From assembly GCA_006226545.1 (NCBI GenBank), contig SBGR01000033.1, positions 33,324 through 97,323 on the forward strand: a stretch of DNA of 64,000 nucleotides, in the 5' to 3' direction. Position numbers and translations under genes: made by a program. Each line of letters starts with the position of its first letter. Position 1 is the first letter of the stretch. Positions 36,975-44,294 of this stretch are shown in pieces. The notes below the pieces were generated by a model. It did not search any database, was not told where the DNA came from, and saw nothing but the letters and a program-made list of their open reading frames with translations. The DNA comes from Bacteroidota bacterium (GTDB lineage: Bacteria > Bacteroidota > Bacteroidia > UBA8524).

Positions 36975-37763
36975 TTACTTCTTTTTATACACCAAAATAT
37001 CTGTTGGTACTGCAGAGCGTTTGAATACTTTCGGCATCCGATAGGCATCAACCAATGTTGCCATGGATAAAACCTGTTTTTTTAGATCATTGTACATGTC
37101 TCCATTACGAAGCCAATTGCTTGAGGTTAGAAATACCAATACACCTCCCGATTTGAGAAGTTCAAGACATTTGATAAGGAAGAATATTTCAACTTGATAA
37201 TGATTTTTGAAAAACCCGGAGTACAGATTGTAATGCTTTCCATAAGGAGGGTTGCCAATGACTAGACTAAATGGATATTCCTCAATCCATGTAGTTTTAC
37301 CTTTTAAAAGCTTATTCCATCTATTTCTAGAATTGTCAAGAAATAACTGCTCAAAGTAGATATTATGAATTGCAGCGTTTGGAAAGGACAACCTTGCAAT
37401 TTTAGCCGTCAGTGGATTTAACTCAACTCCTACCTTTTTTGCATTATCCGGTGCCATGTCGAAGAAATGACCAGTGGAGCAGCTAGGTTCCAAAATAGGA
37501 CCACCGTCATATCCATAGATACCGGCCAACTCCCACATTTTTCTTTTGAGATAATCCGGAGTGTAGAACTCATACAACCCTTCAGCTATTAGTTTGTTGT
37601 CTTTTGAGAACTCTTGTCCTTTGCCAGAGTATAACTGTGCAAATTCTCTTTCAGCCTTGCTAAATACAAAATTATCTGGCAGAGAATTAACCCAATTCTC
37701 TATTGCTAGATTGCGATCATACTCGCTTGCATATTTCTTAGGAAGGCTTGAAAAGTCAATCAT
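36975..37763 (-). CDS. N6-adenine DNA methyltransferase
   Basis: A 262-residue AdoMet-dependent methyltransferase. Motif I is ILEPSCSTGHFFDMAP (near residue 90-105), then KVGVELNPLTAKIARL binds the cofactor, and the catalytic motif IV is VIGNPPYGKHYN (near 167), typical of N6-adenine enzymes. A short C-terminal part (LVFLTSSNWLRNG) completes the fold. There is no target-recognition domain of the usual size. It lies two genes upstream of the giant helicase, so the pair may act as a split version of methylase-helicase antirestriction proteins. Confidence 0.9.
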   Translation of the reverse strand: MIDFSSLPKKYASEYDRNLAIENWVNSLPDNFVFSKAEREFAQLYSGKGQEFSKDNKLIAEGLYEFYTPDYLKRKMWELAGIYGYDGGPILEPSCSTGHFFDMAPDNAKKVGVELNPLTAKIARLSFPNAAIHNIYFEQLFLDNSRNRWNKLLKGKTTWIEEYPFSLVIGNPPYGKHYNLYSGFFKNHYQVEIFFLIKCLELLKSGGVLVFLTSSNWLRNGDMYNDLKKQVLSMATLVDAYRMPKVFKRSAVPTDILVYKKK

Positions 37764-38077
37764 TAGGTTACCGGGCTATACTTTTTGAATAAAGCAAGTG
37801 CTTTTACAACTACTGGATTTGAAAAATCTATTGCTGAATCGGATTGCTGAAAAAGTATGCTCTCTTTTTCATAGAGAAACTGAACTTCACTATCAGACAT
37901 TTTGGGTAGTGCTTCCTTCAATACCGTAGAACCAACAACAGTATCCTTCACATACTTGTCAATAAGATATTGACGAATGTCGTTTCTAGGTTCACCCTTT
38001 GTTTTAGCTAACCTAGGTTCAATAATTCCCTTGTAACCGGCATAGCTTAGAAGCGATATGATAAGTAGCTTTTTCAT
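37763..38077 (-). CDS. Hypothetical protein with N-terminal membrane helix
   Basis: A 104-residue protein with a short N-terminal hydrophobic segment (residues 3-15) and a helical domain with DSEVQFLYEKE. Its stop codon overlaps the methyltransferase start by one base. The form (membrane helix plus about 80 soluble residues ending in a hydrophobic helix) resembles the 125-residue protein at 38607, which suggests distant paralogy. It is the first gene after the late-block terminator. Confidence 0.7.
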   Translation of the reverse strand: MKKLLIISLLSYAGYKGIIEPRLAKTKGEPRNDIRQYLIDKYVKDTVVGSTVLKEALPKMSDSEVQFLYEKESILFQQSDSAIDFSNPVVVKALALFKKYSPVT

Positions 38078-38088
38078 GGTTGTACGTT

Positions 38089-38117
38089 AAAAAAGAGAAG
38101 TGTGCTAGACACTTCTC
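38089..38117 (-). terminator. Rho-independent terminator at the end of the late block
   Basis: GAGAAGTGT / ACACTTCTC hairpin, 5 nt loop, followed on the minus strand by six T. It lies 24 bp after the basic-protein gene and separates the late block from the methyltransferase-helicase block. Confidence 0.85.
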
Positions 38118-38140
38118 CCGGATTATTGTATTTGCTTTTG

Positions 38141-38392
38141 TTACTTGGCTTTTGCCTTGACCACACTACCATTTTGGTATTTGTAGCCTTTTTTCAATCG
38201 ACCGGTTCTTTTATTGATTCCCGGATGAGAACTAGATCGAGTACCGGTTTTTTTTGCGGTGGTGGATCTGGTTGAAGTTTTGCGTTTGGAAGTTCCTGCT
38301 GTCTTTTTGCGACCGCTAGTCTTCTTCTTTCCTGTCATTTTGTTTGCCACTAGTGCAAGTCCTGCACCCACGGCCATTGAAGCTAGTTCCAT
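38141..38392 (-). CDS. Small basic protein with N-terminal membrane helix
   Basis: An 83-residue protein: residues 3-18 are hydrophobic (ASMAVGAGLALVANKM), followed by a run rich in Lys, Arg, Ser and Thr, then HPGINKRTGRLKKGYKYQNGS. The ATG at 38392 lies 16 bp after the preceding gene and directly before the helix; the longer frame from 38431 would overlap that gene. A basic tail next to a membrane anchor suggests a nucleic-acid-binding virion protein. No family is recognised. Confidence 0.7.
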   Translation of the reverse strand: MELASMAVGAGLALVANKMTGKKKTSGRKKTAGTSKRKTSTRSTTAKKTGTRSSSHPGINKRTGRLKKGYKYQNGSVVKAKAK

Positions 38393-38408
38393 GTTCTTTT
38401 TTATTAGG

Positions 38409-38588
38409 TTATGGCCTTTTGAAAATTGCAATACGCTTCGCTCGATTTAATCTCGAAGGCTGTGCTTGCGGTTTGTTTGCATTGGCTTTCAATTCAGCAC
38501 CGGCCTGTTTAAGTGCTGCTTGCCATTTAATTTCAGGGTTTTTCTCCCTGATTTCTTGCGCTCTTTTGTTAATCGCTGCTAAAGTCAT
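38409..38588 (-). CDS. 59-residue basic helical protein
   Basis: Starts with MTLAAINKRAQEIREKNPEI and continues KWQAALKQAGAELKANANKP, ending in RAKRIAIFKRP. It fills the gap between two virion-type genes, in the same direction, 18 bp after the previous gene. The K-W-x-x-A-L-K-x-A-G helix is reminiscent of small basic proteins in other viruses, but I cannot name a family. Short length makes it easy to miss. Confidence 0.7.
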   Translation of the reverse strand: MTLAAINKRAQEIREKNPEIKWQAALKQAGAELKANANKPQAQPSRLNRAKRIAIFKRP

Positions 38589-38606
38589 TTGAATATGGTT
38601 AGGTGA

Positions 38607-38984
38607 TTATTGAATATTCAGGAAAAGATTAATGATCTTCAGGCTTGGCCTGTCGATAACCATCTTGTTATACGCTGCTATTTCCGCAGCGGTAAATGCT
38701 TTCATGTGTACCTTCTTTTCAATTAAGTTGGTGATCAACTCTTTTTCAGAAGGCTTTAATGCATTGATATAAGACTCAATGAAAGTTTTCACAATTGCAT
38801 AAACAGGCCCCATCTTAGCTAGGGCATTTTGAAGCCTTGTGTTGGCTGTTGCCGGATTTGTAGGGACCGTACCGTCAGAATAGTCGGTATCTTCCGGAAA
38901 GTCATTACTATTGGTTGCAAATGCAGTAGCAGCAATGGCACCAACACCAATGATACCTGCTACAATGAGAAGTTTCTTGTTCAT
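38607..38984 (-). CDS. Virion- or lysis-type protein with N-terminal membrane helix
   Basis: A 125-residue protein with an N-terminal hydrophobic segment (LLIVAGIIGVGAIAATAFAT, residues 5-24), an acidic linker and a helical domain (PSEKELITNLIEKKVHMKAFTA). It starts within the last 4 bp of the upstream gene. One membrane helix plus a small soluble domain recurs in this block. The function is unknown. Confidence 0.75.
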   Translation of the reverse strand: MNKKLLIVAGIIGVGAIAATAFATNSNDFPEDTDYSDGTVPTNPATANTRLQNALAKMGPVYAIVKTFIESYINALKPSEKELITNLIEKKVHMKAFTAAEIAAYNKMVIDRPSLKIINLFLNIQ

Positions 38985-39256
38985 TTTCTGTCCTCCTTAT
39001 CTTTTAGGTCCAACTGAATGATGGTAAGTTTTTCGAGAATCTTATCGAGCTTATCATCTTGTTTTTCTATTCGCTCTTCGTTCTTTCTGATATGTGAAGC
39101 CTGATTCTGATTTTCATGCTCAATATTAGAAAGCCGAGTCATGGCGCCAACGTATACGGAGACCATAACCATTCCTATCGTAGCAACAGATACTATCATC
39201 TGTATCACCGTGGTTCCTCTGTTAAACCAACTTACTTTTTCGAAGCTATCCGCCAT
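38981..39256 (-). CDS. Membrane protein with coiled coil, XhlA/holin-like
   Basis: A 91-residue protein: membrane helix at residues 17-39 (TVIQMIVSVATIGMVMVSVY), then a heptad-rich, charged coiled coil to the end. This plan is that of hemolysin XhlA-type phage proteins, which act with holins, though the order (helix first) is reversed. It overlaps both neighbours. I infer a role in lysis or in virion membrane organisation. Confidence 0.7.
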   Translation of the reverse strand: MADSFEKVSWFNRGTTVIQMIVSVATIGMVMVSVYVGAMTRLSNIEHENQNQASHIRKNEERIEKQDDKLDKILEKLTIIQLDLKDKEDRK

Positions 39257-39804
39257 TTGTAACCTATTTTAATTGCCGGTGTTGTATTAATTAGTCCTAC
39301 CGCACCTGATATCGAGGCATTCTTGTTCACCCAACTACCACCGGCCAAAAGACCGTAATTGTTATTTGATGCAATAATCTCTGGACCTATGTAAAAACCA
39401 TTCACATACTGCTTTTGAACAGGGTTATTAATCACAGTTGTTGTCAATGGGATAAGTAGGCTTCGCTTAATGCTTCTGCCTACAATCATGTTTCGTGAAA
39501 CGCTGTCAATCAGGTCTATCTTCAAAACACTATCCTCATAGGTATTCTCATATACCTTCAAGGAGAAGAACCTTTTGAGTATTTCAGATGTATCTACGTT
39601 GGAAGGGACCGGATAAGGAACCTCAACTTTGTAGGGTATTGGAATTTCAACTACGAAAGGGACCGCTAATGTGTCATAGTGGTGGTGTATCTCCTTTTCA
39701 ATGATTGTTTCATTTTCGTTTCCAACATTGTTGAACATAAAAAGGAACATGCAGCTTGCGCCCATGAAAGCACCTGACAAATAGCTTATCGCGTAGTTTT
39801 TCAT
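39232..39804 (-). CDS. Membrane-anchored protein, spanin-like or DUF6808-like
   Basis: A 190-residue protein. Residues 7-26 form a membrane anchor, followed by a charged helical start (ETIIEKEIHHH), a Pro-rich stretch (IPIPYKVEVPYPVP), and a beta-rich C-terminus with YVNGFYIGPEIIAS and AIKIGYKWRI. An anchored protein with a Pro-rich, envelope-spanning stretch resembles spanins, and the general shape resembles DUF6808 proteins of Bacteroidota phages. It overlaps the coiled-coil membrane gene by 25 bp, as lysis genes often do. Confidence 0.65.
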   Translation of the reverse strand: MKNYAISYLSGAFMGASCMFLFMFNNVGNENETIIEKEIHHHYDTLAVPFVVEIPIPYKVEVPYPVPSNVDTSEILKRFFSLKVYENTYEDSVLKIDLIDSVSRNMIVGRSIKRSLLIPLTTTVINNPVQKQYVNGFYIGPEIIASNNNYGLLAGGSWVNKNASISGAVGLINTTPAIKIGYKWRIASKK

Positions 39805-39809
39805 CTGAT

Positions 39810-40037
39810 TTAGTCTTTGTTGTCGGTTCTTTTGGTGAAGAATCTGAATATCCAGTTCACAGTTTTATCCGGTGCCAATAGAAACAGTATTCCAGAGATC
39901 AAAAATCCCCCCGGTACATGCATTTCTGAAATCTTAAATTGATTCAGTGAATCAACATTTAGAATAAAGAATATCGCACCGATAAGCATCAATAATGCTC
40001 CAATAATTGTTGTCTTAATTTCTTTGATATTTTTCAT
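39810..40037 (-). CDS. Two-helix membrane protein, holin candidate
   Basis: A 75-residue protein with two membrane helices (TTIIGALLMLIGAIFFIL, residues 9-27, and GGFLISGILFLLAP, residues 43-57) and a basic C-terminus (FRFFTKRTDNKD). Size and topology fit a class II holin. It lies between the secreted spike-like gene and the spanin-like gene. Confidence 0.65.
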   Translation of the reverse strand: MKNIKEIKTTIIGALLMLIGAIFFILNVDSLNQFKISEMHVPGGFLISGILFLLAPDKTVNWIFRFFTKRTDNKD

Positions 40038-40048
40038 GGTTCTGACTT

Positions 40049-41203
40049 TTAACGTATTCTGTATGAAAATTGATAACTCAAAGTTCTACTTCCAGTATCT
40101 GTTGGTAATAGTTGTAATACCACTCTAGTAGAGCTTCCATAAGCAAATGCGCCATGTTCATTGAACTGATAGCTGTTTGCTTGTCCTGAAACCCAATAAG
40201 TATCACCTAATACAGTTTGTACTGGCAAGTTGATGTAAGTATATGTAGGGCTTAGAGTTGCAGTTGGGTCAATAATTACATTTCCATGTACCGTAACTAC
40301 ATTTCCAACTACTGTATAAAAAGCAGAATCAAGAGTTATTGCATCAATGTTAGTGGATGCACTATCTGTTGGTAGATATACCCCTTGTTCAAATGCCATA
40401 GCGCCAACCTGACCATTGGAATGTTTGGTTAATATACTATCTGTACCTGTTGTGCTTTCTGGTGTCACTGATAGGCGGGATGTGCCGTTAACATTGAATG
40501 AGTAGGTGGTGTCATTCGGACTACCTAAAATGCTCCATGTCCCTTTGTGTGTATAGTATGATACATACTGAAAGTTATTGTAGTCAGTAGTGTTAAACTG
40601 GAAATATGCAGGATTGTATGATGTTCCGAATGTCCCATGTGCAACACCTGAAATAAAATTGGTAGATGTAAGCCATGATGTACCATTGTAACCATTAAAA
40701 TTTATCCTTCCAATGGTACTACCACCTGTAACGCCTGATGGACTTGATAGTGTTCCTCTTCCTCTCCAAAAATTATACTGTGCGTAGGCACTTGACGCAT
40801 TACCAATACATGTCTGATTTATTCTGCCAGATGAACCTATTACACCAGTAACATTAATTGCACCGATTGTATGCGGATTGTAGTACACATTTTGAATATA
40901 TAACCCACCAGTAGCACCGGGTCTTATCGTGAAATTATTACTGTCAGTAGTTGGTAATCCATTAGCACCTGTAAATAATATACTTGAGTCTGGATAAACC
41001 GTACTTTCTGAGAGCGCGGCAGTTGATTGAACAGTGCCATCAGGGAATTTTATTGGGTCTAGAAGTTCAATGGTATCCCTTCCGTTTCCTCTTATGTGGT
41101 TCGTAACCGTAGTATCGGCTGTTTGTTTTTTTTGAGCGCTTACTACACTTGTAAAAAGTAAACAGGCAGCGGAAAGTGCTAATTTTTTGGAAATTGTTTT
41201 CAT
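40049..41203 (-). CDS. Secreted spike- or fibre-like protein
   Basis: A 384-residue protein with a clear signal peptide (KKLALSAACLLFTSVVSAQ) and a Ser/Thr/Gly/Asn-rich, beta-rich body. DPIKFPDGTVQSTAALSES is a motif common in phage tail fibres and collar spikes, where a trimer forms around it. The C-terminal 110 residues (ITLDSAFYTVVGNVVTVHGNVIIDP) look like a compact receptor-binding head. A signal peptide on such a protein is unusual for a tailed phage. It may be displayed on the cell surface, or be added to the virion at the membrane. The role is inferred. Confidence 0.7.
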   Translation of the reverse strand: MKTISKKLALSAACLLFTSVVSAQKKQTADTTVTNHIRGNGRDTIELLDPIKFPDGTVQSTAALSESTVYPDSSILFTGANGLPTTDSNNFTIRPGATGGLYIQNVYYNPHTIGAINVTGVIGSSGRINQTCIGNASSAYAQYNFWRGRGTLSSPSGVTGGSTIGRINFNGYNGTSWLTSTNFISGVAHGTFGTSYNPAYFQFNTTDYNNFQYVSYYTHKGTWSILGSPNDTTYSFNVNGTSRLSVTPESTTGTDSILTKHSNGQVGAMAFEQGVYLPTDSASTNIDAITLDSAFYTVVGNVVTVHGNVIIDPTATLSPTYTYINLPVQTVLGDTYWVSGQANSYQFNEHGAFAYGSSTRVVLQLLPTDTGSRTLSYQFSYRIR

Positions 41204-41206
41204 TGC

Positions 41207-41452
41207 TTATAGGTTTTGAATTGCTTGATAGTGTATTGTTCCTACTTGTGAAGTGACTTTTAACCTAACAGAACCAGCTCTGTATTCAGTTTTTTCAGTT
41301 TCTATTTGAATTCCATTCACATTTTGAAAAGTGAAAGAGTAGTTTTTGTTAGGCATCGGACATTCTTTGCCGTCTTGCATAAATTCGATTTCATTCCAAC
41401 CTTCTTGAAGGTTAAAAATACCTGTTCTTATTTCTGGTGTTTTAGCTTCCAT
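41207..41452 (-). CDS. Small beta-sandwich protein
   Basis: An 81-residue all-beta protein (NEIEFMQDGKECPM, YSFTFQNVNGIQIETEKTEY, GSVRLKVTSQVGTIHYQAI). No signal peptide. It starts 55 bp after the upstream gene. Similar small beta proteins are encoded at 41508, 45130 and 45462; they could be minor capsid or spike-base subunits. Confidence 0.7.
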   Translation of the reverse strand: MEAKTPEIRTGIFNLQEGWNEIEFMQDGKECPMPNKNYSFTFQNVNGIQIETEKTEYRAGSVRLKVTSQVGTIHYQAIQNL

Positions 41453-41507
41453 GTTGCTAGTATTTAATTGTATCCGTCAGGATTATCGCATGAATAGTTG
41501 CGTTTCA

Positions 41508-42083
41508 TTATTCGTTCTTAATCGTTAGTACCTTGACTTGTCCAAAACCACCGATTTCCAATACTGGAAGATCAATTGTATTTGGTTGTTGATTAAGCGC
41601 TCCGAGGTTGATTCCTACTCCATCGACATCTTGTATCATTACGAAATAGTCATTTGAAGTGTATTCTAAGGGTAGAAGGGTAGTATTAGGGTTATTCGCG
41701 TAGCTTACCTCAACTGAAAATGCTTGACGATTATCGCCTCCATTTACGTTGGATAGAGAAATAGTTGTACCGTCATAAACTACCATAAAGTAGTAGATAG
41801 TACCGTTATCACCTTTTAGTATAAAGGCATCTCCTTTGGTGCCTTGATTTATAGCTCCGTCTAGGTTCATCCTAATCGGACCTACATTGTTCTTAACGAA
41901 CTTCAGTATATAACTGCCCCCCTCTTTTAACTTTTCGAATCTTAAGGTGAAATCACCGTTAGGTCCACTCAAGAAGCAATTTGCAGTCGTCTTGTTTTTA
42001 GCATTGAATGTATAGCTTAAGCCTCCATTATCAATGACCGACTTAAATCTCAATTCGGAGGTATTAGACGTTCCTAAACACAT
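41508..42083 (-). CDS. Beta-rich virion-type protein
   Basis: A 191-residue protein from the ATG 42083 (MCLGTSNTSELRFKSVI). It is beta-rich with ANCFLSGPNGDFTLRFEKL, GGSYILKFVKNNVGPIRMN and TIYYFMVVYDGTTISLSN. No signal or membrane segment. The start codon comes 2 bp after the stop of the muramidase gene if the latter is read through its T-run, which fits tight late-gene packing. The family is unknown. Confidence 0.75.
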   Translation of the reverse strand: MCLGTSNTSELRFKSVIDNGGLSYTFNAKNKTTANCFLSGPNGDFTLRFEKLKEGGSYILKFVKNNVGPIRMNLDGAINQGTKGDAFILKGDNGTIYYFMVVYDGTTISLSNVNGGDNRQAFSVEVSYANNPNTTLLPLEYTSNDYFVMIQDVDGVGINLGALNQQPNTIDLPVLEIGGFGQVKVLTIKNE

Positions 42084-42143
42084 GATCAAGTTCCTTTCTT
42101 TTTGTTACGTCGTTTTATAATGTACCGGGCAGCAAGGAGTGAG

Positions 42144-42824
42144 CTAAAAAAAAAAAACACCGGTACCGATTCCGATTGCAGCTTGTGTAAAAGTGATTTT
42201 ATCCAGTCTTGCTAGCCAACCTTTGAGGAACATTGCATACTTACTTGGATTAGCCTCTGCTAAAGCCTTTCGTTGTTGAATATTCAAGTCTTTGATAGAA
42301 TTGAATAGGGCTTTCTGATCAGCTCCATTCACAACTCTTACAGTAAAATCGTTGAAGGCTACATGTTTCTCTGTTACCTTGGTACTGGACACCTTGTTAA
42401 TCCCTTGTCGTACTAGTTTCAAATTACCGGTGGCAATGAAGCTATCAAACATGATGTGTGCAACACTGTCATTTTTGATCTGATCACCACGCATGAAATC
42501 CCAAAACAGTTTCTTGTAAACCTTCTTTGCTGTTGTAGCGGTGATTGCTTTCATATCCGCAACTGAAGGAGGTCTATTCAAGTAGGTTTCATAAGCTATT
42601 GCACTTATGCCTCTATTGGTACCAACCAATTCACCTCTCGAATTGTAGTTTGCGGAATCATTTGAATAATTCTGATATCCGCCCTCGAATGTGAATGTTT
42701 TATTCACGATTGAGTCGTAATCCGCACCTAAAGTTTCGTGATGATACTCTGGTAAGGATGGATACTGAGCGCATCCTGAATCAAACATCAATATTTGATT
42801 TGCAGCTGCATTGAACTTAGCCAT
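42144..42824 (-). CDS. GH108-type muramidase (endolysin), end disturbed at a T12 run
   Basis: A peptidoglycan hydrolase of about 226 residues. FTFEGGYQNYSNDS carries the catalytic Glu in the GH108 E-G-G-Y pattern; TNRGISAIAYETYL and AKKVYKKLFWDFMRGDQI are the matching family blocks. The C-terminal part has a PG_binding_3-like segment (VAHIMFDSFIATGN). The frame ends at a TAG inside a run of twelve T (complement of 42146-42157). With eleven T it would continue as FSSLLAARYIIKRRNKKKGT to a stop at 42086, making a full membrane anchor. The shown end may be a sequencing error, a mutation or a slippage site. Confidence 0.88.
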   Translation of the reverse strand: MAKFNAAANQILMFDSGCAQYPSLPEYHHETLGADYDSIVNKTFTFEGGYQNYSNDSANYNSRGELVGTNRGISAIAYETYLNRPPSVADMKAITATTAKKVYKKLFWDFMRGDQIKNDSVAHIMFDSFIATGNLKLVRQGINKVSSTKVTEKHVAFNDFTVRVVNGADQKALFNSIKDLNIQQRKALAEANPSKYAMFLKGWLARLDKITFTQAAIGIGTGVFFF

Positions 42825-43197
42825 TTGAACCTCCACTTAAAAGTTTCTTAATTCCAATTGTTGCCAGTACCAAGCCCAATAACTTTAAACCGTTGTTCTT
42901 ACTTGGTTTCTTAGCTACAATGACTACCTCGTCTATTCCTTGGGTTCTTTCAGTAAGAGCAAATCCCAATTCATTATCCCATTCTTGAATCATTGAATTG
43001 TATCCCACATAGCTCGCTTTGATGAAACTTCCCTCGGTTGCGCTAGCCAAGGTGTAATTCCCATTGACATCAGTAATGGTTCCTACCACAAAACCGGCTG
43101 AATTTTTCACAGGGGTTCCATCCTTGAGAGTGAGCAATATTGTTGCTCCAATCAAGGCTTCACCGGTCTTTGCATCATATACTTCTCCTCTGTTCAT
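42817..43197 (-). CDS. CarboxypepD-regulatory-like beta-sandwich protein with C-terminal membrane helix
   Basis: A 126-residue protein from the ATG 43197. Residues 1-85 are a CarboxypepD_reg/CnaB-like domain: GEVYDAKTGEALIGATILL, GTITDVNGNYTLASA and IKASYVGYNSMI are the family hallmarks, common in Bacteroidota surface proteins. A C-terminal hydrophobic segment (GLKLLGLVLATIGIKKLL) is a membrane anchor with a basic end. No signal peptide. It overlaps the muramidase start by 8 bp. It may be a spike-base protein held in the virion membrane. Confidence 0.75.
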   Translation of the reverse strand: MNRGEVYDAKTGEALIGATILLTLKDGTPVKNSAGFVVGTITDVNGNYTLASATEGSFIKASYVGYNSMIQEWDNELGFALTERTQGIDEVVIVAKKPSKNNGLKLLGLVLATIGIKKLLSGGSNG

Positions 43198-43198
43198 C

Positions 43199-44074
43199 TT
43201 AATACATGATTTGTGGATTGACTTTATTTGGCTCTTTAAAGAGCATATCACCGGAGATACCAGCCGGAGGGGGAGTAGTGTTCAGATAAATAGTGCGAAT
43301 CCATACTTGATCATTCTCTTTCAGGAATGAATACCTAGATTGATTCAGCAATGATGTATTGGTAATCTTCACCTTTACCCATACTGCTTTGTTGGCAGCG
43401 CTACTCCCTAAAATCATTGTGATCTTACCGAGAGCTTGTGGAGATTTAATCTCTAAGGTTCGATAAGGAATCATACCACCAGTATTGTTCCTGGTGTATA
43501 CCAGCAGGTAATAGTTGTAGTATCTTGGATAAACAGTAGCAGCACCTATGTTGTATGGTATTTCGCGCCATTTATCAGAAATAGCGCGGTTTGGATTTTT
43601 CAAATGACCATAAGCATAGGACTTATCAGGATAGATGCCGGTCTTATTCCAGATAGCAGCCATTTCTTTCTGCTCACCTTCATTGAGAATCACACTGTAC
43701 CATTCAAAAAGGTCTCCGGCTTCACCAAAATCAATAACTGTAAATAGTTTGGCCGGCCTAATCCCGAATTGCTTATACACTTGTTTTAGTTCTTCAGCAT
43801 TTAATCCAGAGATTGCATTTTTCAATTTTGAAAAATCATACAGGTTCCAACTTAAAAAGTGGCTAGAAAGCTCGGTGTATTGACCATTTGCAATGGATTG
43901 ATAGGCAGACATTGGAAGAGATAAACTCTTTTCATCTACATGTATTGCATCGACGAACTTCTGCGTTTTCTTCTCATCCCCGGATTTCATTAATCCTAGC
44001 ACGTCAGCAACTTTATACAACCCGATGGCACCTGCACCGGCAACTAACACATTAAGTAGGCTTCCTGTATTCAT
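43199..44074 (-). CDS. Hypothetical late protein with N-terminal membrane helix
   Basis: A 291-residue protein from the ATG 44074. Residues 5-22 are hydrophobic (LLNVLVAGAGAIGLYKVA). The middle is helical (AISGLNAEELKQVYKQFG; GDLFEWYSVILNEGEQKEMAAIWNKTG). The C-terminal 110 residues are beta-rich (YYLLVYTRNNTGGMIPYR; KAVWVKVKI). The stop overlaps the next gene. The mixed layout, membrane helix then helical then jelly-roll-like part, would suit a vertex or penton-type protein, but this is speculative. Confidence 0.7.
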   Translation of the reverse strand: MNTGSLLNVLVAGAGAIGLYKVADVLGLMKSGDEKKTQKFVDAIHVDEKSLSLPMSAYQSIANGQYTELSSHFLSWNLYDFSKLKNAISGLNAEELKQVYKQFGIRPAKLFTVIDFGEAGDLFEWYSVILNEGEQKEMAAIWNKTGIYPDKSYAYGHLKNPNRAISDKWREIPYNIGAATVYPRYYNYYLLVYTRNNTGGMIPYRTLEIKSPQALGKITMILGSSAANKAVWVKVKITNTSLLNQSRYSFLKENDQVWIRTIYLNTTPPPAGISGDMLFKEPNKVNPQIMY

Positions 44075-44078
44075 TTTG

Positions 44079-44294
44079 CTAGTCTTTTCCTTTATAAATA
44101 CCTGCAAACCGAAGTTTGCCTTTCAATCCTTTGTTGAACTTCTCAATATCTTGTACTTGCGCACAGGACTCACCGATAGCATTCAACAATTTCACGTCGA
44201 TTTTATCGACCATTTGTTGCAAGGCCATTTTGATTTTGGCCTCATTTTCCGCACCTCCCTTGGAAGCCGGTACTTTAATGATTATTTCGCTCAT
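44079..44294 (-). CDS. Small basic helical protein
   Basis: A 71-residue protein with a beta strand (MSEIIIKVPAS), a helix (ENEAKIKMALQQMVDKIDVKLLNAI) and a basic end (FNKGLKGKLRFAGIYKGKD). It overlaps the upstream gene by 4 bp (ATGA) and lies 4 bp before the next start. The function is unknown. Confidence 0.7.
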   Translation of the reverse strand: MSEIIIKVPASKGGAENEAKIKMALQQMVDKIDVKLLNAIGESCAQVQDIEKFNKGLKGKLRFAGIYKGKD

